The notes under the pieces are model-generated. The model was not told where the DNA came from, made no database searches, and saw only the letters and a program-made list of their open reading frames with translations. 64,000 nucleotides of DNA from Shinisaurus crocodilurus. Lineage: Eukaryota > Chordata > Lepidosauria > Squamata > Shinisauridae. The stretch spans positions 214,224,942 to 214,288,941 of the forward strand of contig CM037880.1 of NCBI GenBank assembly GCA_021292165.1, given 5' to 3'. The position numbers were made by a program, and so were the translations under genes. How positions within the stretch are numbered: the stretch's first letter is position 1; each line of letters opens with the position of its first letter. This document shows, one piece after another, positions 1 to 10,391 of this stretch.

Positions 1-166
1 TAACAGAAACCAACGCTTGCACAATGTCCGTAGTGCTGGATATAGTATAACTCTGCATGCAAACTTGCAGGGAGGGAAGGGTTAAAACCAGATAGCTCAA
101 TGGGGACTCTATGGTATAGGATGCCTCTTCCTGCTTTTTGTCCCTACCACTACTTTTTGTGCGCGG

Positions 167-197
<31 letters not shown>

Positions 198-328
198 TTC
201 TCTCTCTCTCTTCCTCTTGAACCAGCATGGAACTCAGGGTCAAAGCTCCTGGGACCCTTTGCAAAGATGCTGCCCCAGCCAGCAGACCAATAAATGGAAT
301 CCTTTGAATCTAAGATGAATCTATAGAC
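1..328. other. anonymous sequence with a TC-repeat
   Basis: No gene or recognised repeat is seen here except a (TC)n microsatellite at about 166-212, interrupted by two extra T bases. Confidence 0.6.
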
Positions 329-465
329 CAGTGTTCTCCAACCTTGGGTCCGCAGATGTTTTTTGGCCTACAACTCCCAGCATGCCCCAACCAGCTATGC
401 TGACTGGGGCATGCTGGGAGTTGTAGGCCAAAAAACATCTGCGGACCCAAGGTTGGAGAACACTG
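329..465. mobile_element. family A foldback MITE with perfect 8-bp target duplication
   Basis: The two arms are near-perfect inverted repeats running from cagtgttctccaacc to its complement. The 8 bases ctatagac occur directly before (321-328) and after (466-473). Eight-base duplications with CAG/CTG ends are typical of hAT transposons. No coding sequence is present, so movement would need a transposase supplied elsewhere. Confidence 0.95.
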
Positions 466-473
466 CTATAGAC

Positions 474-953
474 ATTATGTATGTAAATATGTATGTAAAT
501 ATGTAAACCATATTTGTGAGTAATCTTTCTTTTCTGTTCCTTACCAAAGACGGAGTAAAACTGTTTCTTTTGGGGGCTTTAATTGGCACACGTGGGGATA
601 GCTGCTGCTTGTATCGTGCTTCCAGTTGACTCTGCTTATACATACCAGTATTTACCCAACAAATAGCGCTTGCCTAGTGCAACAGAATTCCCAGGAAACC
701 CATCATGCCAGCAAGCGCTATTGACACTACACAAGTGTCGGCTTCCGCTACCCCAACATCAATCGTGCTGGCGCACGGACACCATTAGATCCTTCCCGAG
801 GACTCTTTCCCCCATTGCATACTGTACAAAGATTTTTTATTTTTTTTAAACCCCATCCATAACTCCGCCCACTGTTGTCTCTGGCCCCACCCTCACTGCT
901 GGAATGCAGACACCCCCCCTTCCCCCAAACACATTTCGAACAAAATAAACACA
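474..953. other. anonymous sequence
   Basis: A short ATGTAAAT-type tandem stretch lies at about 475-508. The rest shows no gene or repeat that I recognise. Confidence 0.5.
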
Positions 954-1126
954 GGCCTGTGGCTCACGCCAGCTCAGCTTGTCTGAGTGTGGAAAGCTAA
1001 GCAGGGCCAAGCCTGGTTATGACTTGGATAGGAGACCCCCCTCCTCTGGTTTCCTGCATTGAGCAGGGGGTTGGACTCGATGTCGATGGCCTTCTCGGCC
1101 CCTTCCAACACTCTGATCCTATGACA
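954..1126 (+). mobile_element. 5S rRNA-derived SINE with CR1-like tail
   Basis: The head (about 954-1042) resembles vertebrate 5S rRNA, including ggaaagctaagcagggcc and a tggatagga stretch, the regions of the internal pol III promoter. The tail (ttcctgcattgagcaggggg onward) matches the 3' ends of CR1 copies elsewhere in the window. A small local duplication (gatgtcgatg) is private to this copy. Confidence 0.88.
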
Positions 1127-2040
1127 TCCTAAATTGTGGAAGTCAACTGGAAAAAGGCTCCCCGCCCCTGGTAGATGAGCTCAGCAATGGCTGTGAGAAT
1201 ATCCCGTTGGTAGGGGTCACGACGAGAGGCAGGCTTTGCTTTCACACTTGCACTGCAATGCATCGTCCTGTCTGTGGCTCAGAAGCATTTTCCCAGTCGT
1301 TCGCAAAGAGGCCTTGTGTGTGGGCAGGATTTCCCCTCAAAGCTAGCTAGCGGAAAGCATGAGCCTTCCGAAATCTGCTGCTTCGCCGTGCCGCCAGTTT
1401 CTACTGCGATTGGCCGAAAGGGTGCAGTGGGAAGTTCCACCGAGGGGGGAGAAGATGGGAAGTCACAAGGCGTTCCTAATAATGGCACAAAGTGAAACAC
1501 TTCGCTTGTTTACCTGGTAGCAGCACATTTCAGGGATGTGGTGGATTCCCACTGGGGGCTGCGGTTGTTCCACTCTGCTATGTATTCCCAGGGTATTTGT
1601 CTACTATTTTAACATTCATCTTGTCAGTGTTCTCACACCCCTTCCTTTACTCTCTCATGAAACTGCTGCCATACATTCCCCTGCTCTCTTCGCCCCCGCC
1701 CCCCAACCTCTTTCTCTGTCTTCCACTTCCTCTCACCAAACAGAAATCAAGGAGGGTGTTTTTTTTTGTTGTTTTCATCCCCCAAACAGCTGTACCCAAG
1801 CAATTGGAGAGCTTGGGAAAAGAAATGCTAATTATATCATTCCATCATCCTCGCATCACCGCCGGCCGGTCCTCCAATTAAGTTTATATTCTTGACATCT
1901 GCCTTTCATTGAGATGATATCCACTGTGTGAATTTGCTAACCAAGTGGCAGGGAAGGGGAGTTTTGGAGTGTGTTTGGGAGAGGGGGGTGGGTGGGATTT
2001 GATCCATGTGTTTCTCCTCCTCTTACTGAGGTAAAAAGAG
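1127..2040. other. anonymous, non-repetitive stretch
   Basis: Frames overlapping 1274-1895 are open for up to 129 codons, but several overlap on both strands and none resembles a known protein. I see no repeat family. The part at about 1790-1950 is more AT-rich and ordinary-looking. Confidence 0.5.
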
Positions 2041-2149
2041 TAGACTCAGAGGCCTTGTTCACACATAACGCTAAGCCACGGGGCTGTTTGTGGAAATCTG
2101 GCTTGTCGATGTGTCTGAACCCATCCCTGCAGACAAACTATGTTGGTAG
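2041..2149. repeat. unclassified repeat, left piece
   Basis: This piece carries acataacgctaagccac. It resembles, inverted, the aaaccatggttcaacattacgc stretch near 2800-2827. The two may be ends of one old element of about 780 bp, interrupted by the insertion at 2164-2394. The classification is unknown. Confidence 0.4.
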
Positions 2150-2163
2150 TAACCAGCTATAAG

Positions 2164-2394
2164 ACGGGGAAAAAAGGAGAGAACTAGGTTCTCAGGATGC
2201 AAAAACAGTGAAAGACATTAGTTGTTTAAGAAATCTGCAGACTCTTTTACAACCCCTTGAGGAAGGCCTTGAAAAATACACAGGCCAAAACGCGTCGGGC
2301 TCCTTTAATAAAGATTTTTGCATCCTGAGAACCTAGTTCTCTCCTTTTTTTCCGTTGCATTTGGATGCTTATCTCCTCCTGTTTCTGTCTTTAA
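2164..2394 (+). mobile_element. inverted-repeat insertion with hammerhead-like motif, possibly Penelope-related
   Basis: This 231-bp insertion is flanked by a 14-bp direct repeat, taaccagctataag, at 2150-2163 and 2395-2408. Inside, 2170-2205 and 2315-2350 are perfect 36-bp inverted complements. Between them lie a hammerhead-like motif (2253-2299) and an AATAAA at about 2306-2311. Penelope-like elements are known to carry hammerhead ribozymes and inverted end arrangements, so that class is my leading guess. No reverse transcriptase is present to prove it. Confidence 0.6.
2253..2299 (+). ncRNA. degenerate hammerhead-ribozyme-like motif
   Basis: The core reads ttgagga (2257-2263), then a ggcc/ggcc stem (2265-2268 with 2283-2286, 14-base loop), then aaaac (2287-2291) and gcgtc (2292-2296). 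A hammerhead would need ctgangA and gaaac, so two core bases look mutated (C3 to T, G12 to A) and one extra base sits at 2264. A ggg/ccc stem I (2297-2299 with 2254-2256) and a two-pair stem III are possible. It is probably not catalytic now. Confidence 0.38.
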
Positions 2395-2483
2395 TAACCA
2401 GCTATAAGCCACAAATAGAACCCATGGCTTGTCGTTAGCTTGAAATCTGCCTTGTTTAAACCATGGCTTGTTGTGATGTCTGA
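2395..2483. repeat. unclassified repeat, continuation after the 2164-2394 insertion
   Basis: It resumes the sequence of 2041-2163 after the 14-bp duplication. It contains accatggctt-type motifs also found near 2740-2826 and 15700-16160. Confidence 0.4.
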
Positions 2484-2600
2484 GCCTGGTTGTTACTTGG
2501 ATGGGAGACCCCCTCCTCTAATTTCCTGCATTGAGCAGGGGGTTGGACTCGATGGCCTTGTAGGCCCCTTCCAACTCTATGATCTATGAATCTATGAAGC
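2484..2600 (+). mobile_element. 5S-SINE, 5'-truncated
   Basis: It begins within the 5S-like part (cctggttgttacttggatgg) and continues through the complete CR1-like tail to the atctatgaa repeats. The upstream part of the head is missing. Confidence 0.82.
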
Positions 2601-2837
2601 CAGAAATGTGGCTTATCCCTGGCTTGTTTGCACTGCTCTCTGTCGTGAAACAGATGTGCCAGCAAGAGCAGCATGAAACGAAATCACTCTGAAGGCTGGC
2701 AAAATGGGTGGGATAGAAACAAACCAGAAGTAGGGAAAACAAGCCATGGTTTGTTTGCTCATCTGCAAGATTATTCATGGCTAAAGCAACAAACCATGGT
2801 TTACATAAACCATGGTTCAACATTACGCTTGAGGGAG

Positions 2838-2975
2838 TGGGCCATGGTTTAGTGGCAGAGGCCATGCTTTGCATGCAGAAAGCCCCAGGTTCGATCCCCG
2901 GCATCTTCCACTGATGGACATCAATGAAAGGTGGCTGCAGTTCTGATGAGCAGTTGAGCAGGATGGGAAGGGGAG
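2838..2975 (+). mobile_element. T2 tRNA-derived SINE, head region
   Basis: A tRNA-like head has an A-box-like tggtttagtggc and a B-box ggttcgatccc (2888-2898). The same head occurs at 54490 and 61585 on this strand and at 6785, 24785 and 59257 on the other strand. It does not fold as a functional tRNA gene and has no acceptor stem, so it is a SINE. Confidence 0.75.
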
Positions 2976-3381
2976 GAGCACTTTTCTCTGTTCCTCGGTG
3001 GGTGGACGAGCAGCTTCAGGAGTAGGGTGGCCCATGTGTCCTGCATTACAGAGGACAGTTCTCCCTCTGAAGGGCTGTCCGGACCAAATCCAGCTTGAAG
3101 ATACAGAACCATAGGAAGGGAAAGCTGTGCCCACAATTTGGATCCAGGATCTGCATTGTGCGAGAGGAAGGGTATCTTCCGCAAGTGGAAGGGCTCTGCT
3201 CATAGAGGGTCCCCCCACCTGATTTGGGGGCACCCCCGCCCTCCCCCACACACCACAGCTCAGCCTATTCAGCTTGGTCTCCTGATTCTGTGTAGCATTT
3301 TGAGGGGGCCAAAGGGGCGGCGATGGGGAAGGGTCCACTTCCATCAGTGCAGTTGATCCAGCATAAATCTGGATCAACCCC
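2976..3381. other. anonymous sequence, possibly SINE body
   Basis: No gene is recognised. Overlapping open frames on both strands are not protein-like. Confidence 0.4.

Positions 3382-3435
<54 letters not shown>
3382..3435. repeat. (GAT)18 microsatellite
   Basis: Eighteen uninterrupted GAT units. Open frames across it encode runs of Met or His and are artefacts. Confidence 0.97.
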
Positions 3436-4682
3436 CTATTTGAAGTTGCCCTTGAAGTTGCCCATCAACAGTCAACATCTGGATGCCACATTCAGCACCA
3501 GGCACACTCAGCACCTGGCCACAGCCGTCCCCACTATGGTGAGATGTATTGTACTTCTTTTTATAGTAATTATAGTCTCGTAGATTATAGTAGTCCTTCC
3601 TCAGCTGGAATACGCACGTATGCATCAGCAGATGCAGATTTTGTGCAAACCATGTCTTTTGGGGGGAGGATGCACGTGGCCACCCTATTGGGGGGGGGGA
3701 GAGATTTTGTTCCAAAAAAGGGGGCGTGGGGGGGGGAAGCTTTCAGCACGCGTTCCTCTCCACCATTCCCCCGATCGAATTTGCAGCCTCCTGCAGCTGG
3801 CAAAGTTCACCGCACCCTCTCCAGAGCTGATGTGTATGAATGAGACACAGGATTTATATTAGTATAATTTATATTCTTAGCAACAATGTATCGCACTTTA
3901 TTTTAAACCTAAGGCACGTCTGCAAGAGAGCAGCGGCGGCAAGAGATTGATTGAGGAAGAGGAAACGGGGAAACGTCATTTTCCAAACATCTGCGCAAAT
4001 GTCAGAGATAAACCCATCCCTGTCCAGAAAAAATGCAATACATCCCTTGTTAGGAACTTCTGAGCCACACACATTTCACTCCAAGCCTCAAAATAGGGGC
4101 AACAGATAGGGGGGGGGGGGAATTGCCCTTTTCCTGACACAAACTCAGCTGCTGCCTTTGATGCAACCACCCCGGAGACCTGCCCGTCTTGCTCCCGTCT
4201 CGTCCGACAAGGCTGCTGTCAGTAACTCATGCTTTTTCTCACTCTTTGAGCCCCAAAGGCCTTCCTTTTTTTTCTGTTCTGTGTCTGCGTGACAACCTGT
4301 CTAAGCAGGAAATGAGCAAGGTCGCAACCCGACAGAGCTTTCCCTGTTCAGCAAGACTCCACAGGTGGCCGGAGACGTAACATGGTGTCGCTTCCAGCCC
4401 AGAGAGATGCACAACGGTTGTGACCTCGCCACGTTCCTCGGGCCGTGCCCCTCCATTTAAGCGTGCTTTCTTAAATGCTGTCAGCCGAGTGCTTGGGTGC
4501 AAAATTCTGGGCGGGCACGCACTGGCGACTGGCAGCTTGCAAAACCTGGGTCTGGCAACTAGTGTCTGAGGTGCTCACGAGGGGAGGAAGGAAGCAGGCT
4601 TCTCCTCTTCGTCATCGTCGTCCTCCTCCCCCGACATGTGCACTTTTCTGTAGAATCCAGTGGCCTCCTTTACCTCTGACTC
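3436..4682. other. anonymous sequence
   Basis: It contains short G and C runs near 3692-3740 and 4109-4120. No gene or repeat family is recognised. Confidence 0.5.
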
Positions 4683-5104
4683 CAAGGGCGGTGCTAGGTA
4701 CCGAAAAGATCCGGGGCTCAGGGCACAGGACAAAAAAAATGCACAAATTTTCATATGCTAATTTACATATGCTCTAAAGTGTGTGTGTTTAAAGGACCCT
4801 GTCTCCTAAGGGCACCCCTATTGTATGGACAGGGGAGAGGAGGGCATCTGATTCCAGGGGAAAAAACCTCAGGCAGAAAGAGTCAAGTGAGGGGCAGCGG
4901 GAGGTTAAAGCACATGGGGGCAAAAAGCTGACTAACCCAGGGGGATCCGATGCAACAGAGAGCATCAGGGCCCCTGTACCTTTCTTTCAGCAAGTGCCCA
5001 TGGACAGCAGGGTGGTGGGGCAGATGGCCTCCCAGAGATTCGGGGCACCAAATGAAAGATTCGGGGCTCCAGCCCTAGTGGGCCACCCCTGAACACCACC
5101 GCTG
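4683..5104 (+). mobile_element. family E hAT-like nonautonomous element, perfect 8-bp target duplication
   Basis: The ends are caagggcggtgctagg and, inverted, cagcggtggtgttcagg, an imperfect terminal inverted repeat. The flanks carry tctgactc at 4675-4682 and 5105-5112. A second, inverted copy lies at 44050-44511. No transposase is encoded in its 422 bp. Confidence 0.88.
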
Positions 5105-5479
5105 TCTGACTCAGTTAGACCCAACTTTGTTCCTAGCTCTGTCAGCCCCATTGTGCTTTCTCCTTGCCTGCCTTATGCTGCCGCTATGCCTTTCTTGAGG
5201 TTTCCAACTTTGGAAATGGGGGGCAGTGGTACAGTGAGTGCTGGACGGACCATGGGGGCCAAAGTGCAGGGCCTCACAGTCTGGGGGGAGGCAAACAACC
5301 ACCTGCGACGACACAGCCCTTGCACTTTAGGACCAGGCGCATAAACCCTTCTCAGGCTAAGCACCAACACTTAAAAACCTGAGGGGAGGGTCAAATGAAA
5401 CCTTTCCCCTACTAATGAGGGAAAAGATTAATACTGGTTATTAAGGATCTATCTTAAATGTATGATACTGTGGGTACAA

Positions 5480-5481
<2 letters not shown>

Positions 5482-5515
<34 letters not shown>
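5482..5515. repeat. (TG)n microsatellite
   Basis: Seventeen uninterrupted TG units. Confidence 0.97.
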
Positions 5516-5519
<4 letters not shown>

Positions 5520-5900
5520 TTAAAAGTAATGCAGGTTGATAACGCCAAGCCGACACGTAGGATTTAGGTAGCAAACAAAATAAAAATAAGTTTATTTTAA
5601 TTCTCAAAATCTTAGTTCCAGAAAATAACTTTAAACCTGCCTACACCAAACACTTTGTAATTAACCTGAGTTCCTATAACTCTAAATACTTCCACTCCTC
5701 AGACAAGCACTGATTTCTCTCAAAACTCCTGACAGACAAGACACGAATAACTCAACTAACCTAACTCCCCAACTCCCAACTCCCCCCACACTCCCACAAC
5801 ACACTAACTACTTTAACCCACTCCACACTAACTCAACACTCTCCACACACTCCCATAACTCTAACCCACTCAACAACACTCCTTATATAGTGATGCTCCT
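5520..5900 (-). mobile_element. putative LTR fragment
   Basis: Read on the minus strand, a TATA-like ctatataa (5883-5890) is followed about 290 bp later by AATAAA (5591-5596). This is the promoter and poly(A) arrangement of an LTR. The part between is poor in C on that strand and made of gttgagtggg-like words. No target duplication or TG/CA ends are clear, and U3 seems to be missing at the AT-repeat side. Confidence 0.4.

Positions 5901-5902
<2 letters not shown>

Positions 5903-5936
<34 letters not shown>
5903..5936. repeat. (AT)n microsatellite
   Basis: Seventeen AT units next to the LTR-like block. Confidence 0.97.
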
Positions 5937-5939
<3 letters not shown>

Positions 5940-6380
5940 GGGGCGCAGATGCGGAGGCCACTGGTGCTGTGGAGAGGTGGGGTGAGGGTTGGGGGGGGAA
6001 CCCTTCTGCCCCCTTTTCCCCGTTCCTCTTATCTTCCTTCCTTCCTTTACCATTTCTTCATCTCATGCTTAGTTCATCCTCCCCTTCTTTTCTCTCAGCA
6101 ATTCCATCCCTTTCTAGTCTTCTTCGCATCCTTCTTTTCCCACACTGTTCCCTGCCCTAATCCGCCACTGCCATCCTGCTCTCTTCTCCCACATCCCCAC
6201 TCCTTACTTTCTTTGTTCCTGTCTTTTAGATGTCCTCCGTGGCATCCCTTCCTCTCTCCCCCCTTGCATTCCCCAGAATTCTGTGGTGGAGAAGCCATTA
6301 TTCTTAATGTGGTATACAACTCATGTAGGGAACACAAGATGCTGTAATACCCTGGGACAGATGATGGGTCCATCTACCAC
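5937..6380. other. pyrimidine-rich anonymous sequence
   Basis: A strong C/T bias over 6000-6290 produces a 132-codon open frame rich in Phe, Leu, Pro and Ser. This is compositional and not a gene. Confidence 0.55.
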
Positions 6381-6750
6381 TAGGGTGCAGAATTTCAGGT
6401 CCGTGGTCCAAATTCGGCCCACCTGCAGTCACAATCCAGCCCACATCTGTGTGGAGTCCACAGATGTCCACTCCCCTTTCTCCAACCCATTTCTCCCAAC
6501 CCTCTGATCTTTTGGTGGTCTTCCGGCTTTCCCGTGGTTTCCCCCCCCCCCCCCATTCTCAAAGGTTGAAATGCCTCTCCGAAGGCTTAGTTACTACTGG
6601 TACAAGCTTCCAGCTAAAATTTGCTGGTATTTTGTGGCATTTGGCCCCCACGCTCTTTTACGTTGGCCCTGCCCACCCCTGGAATGCAGGCCCCGAGAGC
6701 TTCTCTAAAACTGAATTTCGCCCTGGGGCTGAAAGAGGTCCCACACCCCG
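6381..6750 (+). mobile_element. family F hAT-like nonautonomous element
   Basis: It starts tagggtgcagaatttcagg and ends with the inverted match ggtcccacacccc. The inside contains aaatgcctctcc and ctggtattttg, shared with copies at 18088, 23466, 30352, 40028 and 40665. A C-run lies at 6541-6554. No target duplication is preserved. Confidence 0.7.
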
Positions 6751-6784
6751 ATTTCCCAGCTAGATTCTAGCCATATATTGCCTA

Positions 6785-6935
6785 CCGCAACTGGCAGCAT
6801 CTCTCCAGGGGCTCCAGCGCAGGCCTTTCCCCGTCATCTGCTACCTGAGATCCTTTTCTTCTGGAGATGCCCGGGGATTGAACCCGAGACCTTCTGCATG
6901 TGACGCATGTACTCTGCCTCTGTGCTGTTGTTCTT
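6785..6935 (-). mobile_element. T2 tRNA-SINE
   Basis: On the minus strand the head carries the B-box-like ggttcaatccccgg and the tail contains the tggagagatgctgcc body motif typical of this family. Confidence 0.68.
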
Positions 6936-7087
6936 TACAGTGCAGCAGGGGTGCAAGCGTGCTTGCAGAGCTTCGGACTGGCACCAAGATGAGCCAGGAG
7001 CCAGTGTAGACGAAGGAGATGGAGTCCTGATTATGCCAATGAGATGAAGGATCGTGTCGTGTTCTCATTGATTCATTCTCGTCTCTG

Positions 7088-7478
7088 CTAGGGATGTCGG
7101 AGAAATCTGCAACGGACTCAAATGAGTCCAGATTTCTCCAAGTTTGCCCGGTAGGGCTTCCGGGCTGATTTTTTTATTTTGCATATTTTTGTGCAAATTT
7201 AGCAGCTGAAAAATACGCAAAATAAAAAAATGCAGACCAAAAATGCACAAATCCCGCCGCCCCCCCCCCAGACTAAAAAGAACTATTTGGGGAGGAGTCG
7301 AGCATCTTTGACTGATTTGCACATTTTTGGGAGGCCAAATTTGCACAAATGCGAATTTCTGCAAATGCGCGCGGGCACATTTGTACAAATTCCGAGTCTG
7401 CCGATGGGAGGACGACAGAGCCAAAGCCGCCTGAGAAGGTGCCAGTCAAGCGTGGAGCGGCCTTTTCACGATCCCTGG
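7088..7478 (+). mobile_element. family G nonautonomous element
   Basis: It begins ctagggatgtcggagaa and ends near cacgatccct. The inside holds repeated ttgcacaaat/gcatattttt words. It matches 57734-58158 over its length in the same order. No coding capacity is seen. Confidence 0.7.
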
Positions 7479-7883
7479 CCCCCACCCTTCTCCACACATC
7501 CTCTGCCCTTCTCCTTTCAGTCCGGCTCAATCTGACTAGAAATTAAGTGTCCTGGGAAGGAAATGATCCTTCCTGCATCCTTTATGTTTAATGCACGCCG
7601 TTCAAAAACAACAACAATGTATAATAGGTTTGCAATGGTGCATTAGACAGGTAACAATGATCAGACAGGGAGCCATGATGGGTTTTGAGTTTGTACTTCG
7701 AGACTAACCCAGCTCGCTGCATAGGTCTGGGAGGGAGAACCCAGAGGTTTCACATCTGGCCTGCGGAGGCTTGGGATCCCTTCATGGGCCCTTACCTACC
7801 CCAAGCCCTGCCTGCTACCCACCCAAAGCCCCACCCAGCCCAGGCCCCAGCCCTGGTCTGGAGGCTACCAGGAGCTTGGGAAC
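7479..7883. other. anonymous sequence
   Basis: No gene or repeat is recognised. It is C-rich toward 7790-7870. Confidence 0.5.
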
Positions 7884-8299
7884 GAGGCAGTGTGGCGTAG
7901 TGGTTAGAGTGCTGGACTGGGACTCAGGAGATCCGGGTTCTAGTCCCCGCTCGGCCATGAAGCTCACTGGGTGGCTTTGGGCCAGTCACTGCCTCTCAGC
8001 AGGGCTGGTGCAAGGCAGTTTGGTGCCCTAGGCAAGATCAGATATTTAGCGCCCCCCCTTCCCACTTGAGCCCTCCCTCCCTATTTCTGGCGCTCCCTTT
8101 AGCCCTGCACCCTAGGCAGCTGCCTAGTTGGCCTAATGGTAGCACCGGCCCTGCCTCTCAGCCTAACCTACCTCACAGGGTTGTTGTGAGGAGAAAATGG
8201 AGAGGAGGAGGAGGAGGATTAGGTAAGCCGCCTTGGGCTCCTTGCAGGAAAAAAGGCGGGGTATAAATATAATAAATAAATAAAAATACATAAATAAAT
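7884..8299 (+). mobile_element. T1 tRNA-SINE, interrupted by a nested element
   Basis: The tRNA-like head has an A box tggcgtagtgg and a B-box-like ggttctagtcc. The body contains gtgactttgggccagtcac-like sequence and the 3' end is the aataaataaataaa tail. The copy is complete but split at 8000-8153 by a small DNA transposon. Confidence 0.92.
8000..8153. mobile_element. hAT-like element nested in a T1 SINE
   Basis: Ends are cagggctggtgc and gcaccggccctg, perfect inverted complements except one base. The SINE sequence cctctcag is duplicated on both sides (7992-7999 and 8154-8161). The inside is not palindromic. The ends resemble family J. Confidence 0.95.
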
Positions 8300-8869
8300 T
8301 GTCACCCCCAATCTGGTCTTCCAGTTTCGTGGAAGTGCACTGGAATACCAGTGCAGCTTCTAATTCTTTCCTACTTCTTTAAATAATAAAAAAGAGCTTC
8401 CTTTTTTAAAGTCCGCACTCAAATGACAAGCATTTGCCTTGCCTCCCCCACATCTCATGTCTTCCCCGGCACCACCTCATCAAGCCAGGACTGCTGCAGG
8501 GGAGAAAGCATCAAAGGGCGGCTATCTTCTGTACCATTACGACCTTCGCCCGCACCTCTAAATATTTTCTCAGGAAGGACATTTAGCAGAGCAAACGGTG
8601 GAGATTTATAAGTTGCAAATGATACGCGTGGGAGGGAAAAAGGGCAAGGATGGGAACGAGTCTGGAGGGGACTATACAGAACCATAAAATGGGATGGAAG
8701 TTAGCTTTTCTGAGCCAAGAACATCGAGGACCTTAAATCAATAAACCAAAAATGCCAGCACCACAGAAGGAAAAGCATCTCCTATTGCTCAGCTTTATTG
8801 GGAGCGATAAACTTCTTGAATCTGTTGCAAAAGGGACTGAGGTCCAGCCAGGCATGGGCAGGCTGGCTG
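8300..8869. other. anonymous sequence
   Basis: No gene or repeat is recognised. About 8560-8720 is AT-rich, single-copy-looking sequence. Confidence 0.5.
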
Positions 8870-8936
8870 GCTGGCCGGGAATGGTGGGAGTTGTAGTCCA
8901 ACACAGCTGGAGAGCACCAGGTTGGGGAAGGCGGGC
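8870..8936. mobile_element. family B foldback, one arm
   Basis: Only the right arm is present (gggagttgtagtccaac through caccaggttggggaaggc). Confidence 0.7.
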
Positions 8937-9059
8937 TCAGTGACTCAAACAAGCCTTCCCAGATCAAAAGCTACACAGACCAAAGATTCATTATTGTCTC
9001 AAGCACCATGTTTGTCAGAGACCCGGTCCACTACGTCAGTCTGTGGAGCAGACGAAAGA

Positions 9060-9264
9060 CCTGTCTCACCCAGTATCCTGTTCCCCACATGGGCCGACCA
9101 GATGCCTTTGGGAAGCCCACAAGCAGGGCATGGATGCAAGAGCCCTTCTCCCCCTCTTGTTCCCCAGTGACGGGTGTCCAGAGGCATGTTGTGTCTGATC
9201 CCAGAACTGTTATATATGGCCCAGATGCCTAGGAGCTGTTGACAGCCTTATCCTCCATCAGTTG
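9060..9264 (-). mobile_element. CR1-like 3' region fragment
   Basis: It matches the minus-strand CR1 copy at 50844-51590 in order: gtatcctgttccc, gggaagcccacaagcagg, then gttgacagccttatcctcc. It is diverged. Confidence 0.6.
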
Positions 9265-9380
9265 AGATGCATTTGCTTTGACCTAGATTCCTGCATTGAG
9301 CAGGGGGTTGGACTCGATGGCCTTGTAGGCCCCTTCCAACTCTACTTTTCTAAGATTCTATGATTCTATGATTCTTATTT
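9265..9380 (+). mobile_element. CR1 3' end
   Basis: It runs from tttgctttgacctag through the agcagggggttggactcgat block to three attctatg-like repeats, the hallmark 3' terminus of CR1. Confidence 0.88.
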
Positions 9381-10077
9381 TTCACCGCTGCATATAAAAT
9401 GGCATATACAAATGTTACGCAAACCAGTGTCCTCTTTTGTCCTCTTCTTTGGCGTTGCAATTCCTCTTTTTTGGCCATGTGTGAGTGGCCCCGCTCTTAT
9501 GTGTCAGGCTGCTATTAAAGGCACAGGAGTTAGAGCAGTGGCTGTTGCTTTTGAATTGACACCTCTAATCTGGAGTGCCATCCCATCTCTAAATTTACAG
9601 GCCAAGCTTGAAAGAACTTTAAAGAAAAGATACCGAATATGACCATTCCTGCCACTGAATCCTCTCTCCCCCTGTCTCTCTTTATTTTTCCCTCGGTTAT
9701 TTTAGCTTCAGATGCAGCAATGCTCTCGTAAATAACCCCATTCCCACTGGCTGAGAGGGATGGGAAACTTTCTATCTTGGGCTAAGCAGGAATGTGCCCC
9801 TGTTTTCTGCCCTGTGGCTAAGCTGGGGAGAAGCTGGCCAATCGGCACAGCCGTGTTCAGCCCTGTCACAGAATAGACAGCGGATTCTTTCAAGCAAGGT
9901 GAAAGGTGACCTGCCAAGGGACAAGCCCAAAAGTTGGACTGGGGCCGTTTCCTTGCTGAAAGAAGGTCCAAAGGCATTTATTACAACTTTTAAAACACGC
10001 CAAACAAAACAGAGCACACACACACACACACACACAAAGCCTTATGCCACTGGGTGCCACAAGCTCAGATGGCATTT
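9381..10077. other. anonymous sequence
   Basis: A (CA)n run lies at 10017-10037. The rest shows no gene or repeat that I recognise. Confidence 0.5.
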
Positions 10078-10143
10078 AAAGGGCACAATCCTGGCTGGGG
10101 CATGCTGGGAGTTGTAGGACTTTTTTTTTCCAGCCCTGCATAG
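10078..10143. mobile_element. pB foldback, partial
   Basis: It begins ttaaagggcacaatcctgg and keeps the gctggggcatgctgggag arm of the TTAA-flanked family. The second terminus is lost. Confidence 0.6.
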
Positions 10144-10196
10144 GATTTCATAGATTTCATAGATCATAGAGTTGGAAGGAGCCTACAAGGCTATCG
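10144..10196 (-). mobile_element. 5S-SINE/CR1 tail fragment
   Basis: It reads tttcatagatcatagagttg followed by ggaaggagcctacaagg, the complement of the shared CR1-type 3' tail. Confidence 0.75.
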
Positions 10197-10391
10197 CCCT
10201 AAAGGCTGGAGGGCAGCAGGTCTTCCAGTGGCTATTAGCGCTGGCTGCTAAATAGAACCTTCAGCTTTAGAGGCAGTCTATCACTGAATGCCGATTGCTG
10301 GGGGACTGACAGAGGAGAAGGGCTGCTGCCTTCAGTGCCTGGGCTTCCCAGAAACTTCTGGATCACCACTAGAGGGATCCTCCATCTAATC

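Noticed and set aside
1274..1895. Cluster of overlapping open frames up to 129 codons
   Set aside because: Frames overlap on both strands, have low-complexity content and no recognisable domain.
2823..3377. 184-codon minus-strand frame
   Set aside because: It crosses a tRNA-SINE head and unrelated sequence, and no domain is seen.
3323..3715. Frames encoding a poly-Met or poly-His protein
   Set aside because: They are translations of the (GAT)18 microsatellite.
5949..6347. 132-codon frame, Phe/Leu/Pro-rich
   Set aside because: Explained by the pyrimidine-rich composition of this stretch.
7884..7960. tRNA genes at SINE heads (also 2838, 23407, 35981, 44781, 61585)
   Set aside because: A- and B-box-like words are present, but no acceptor stem pairs and each head continues into a SINE body.
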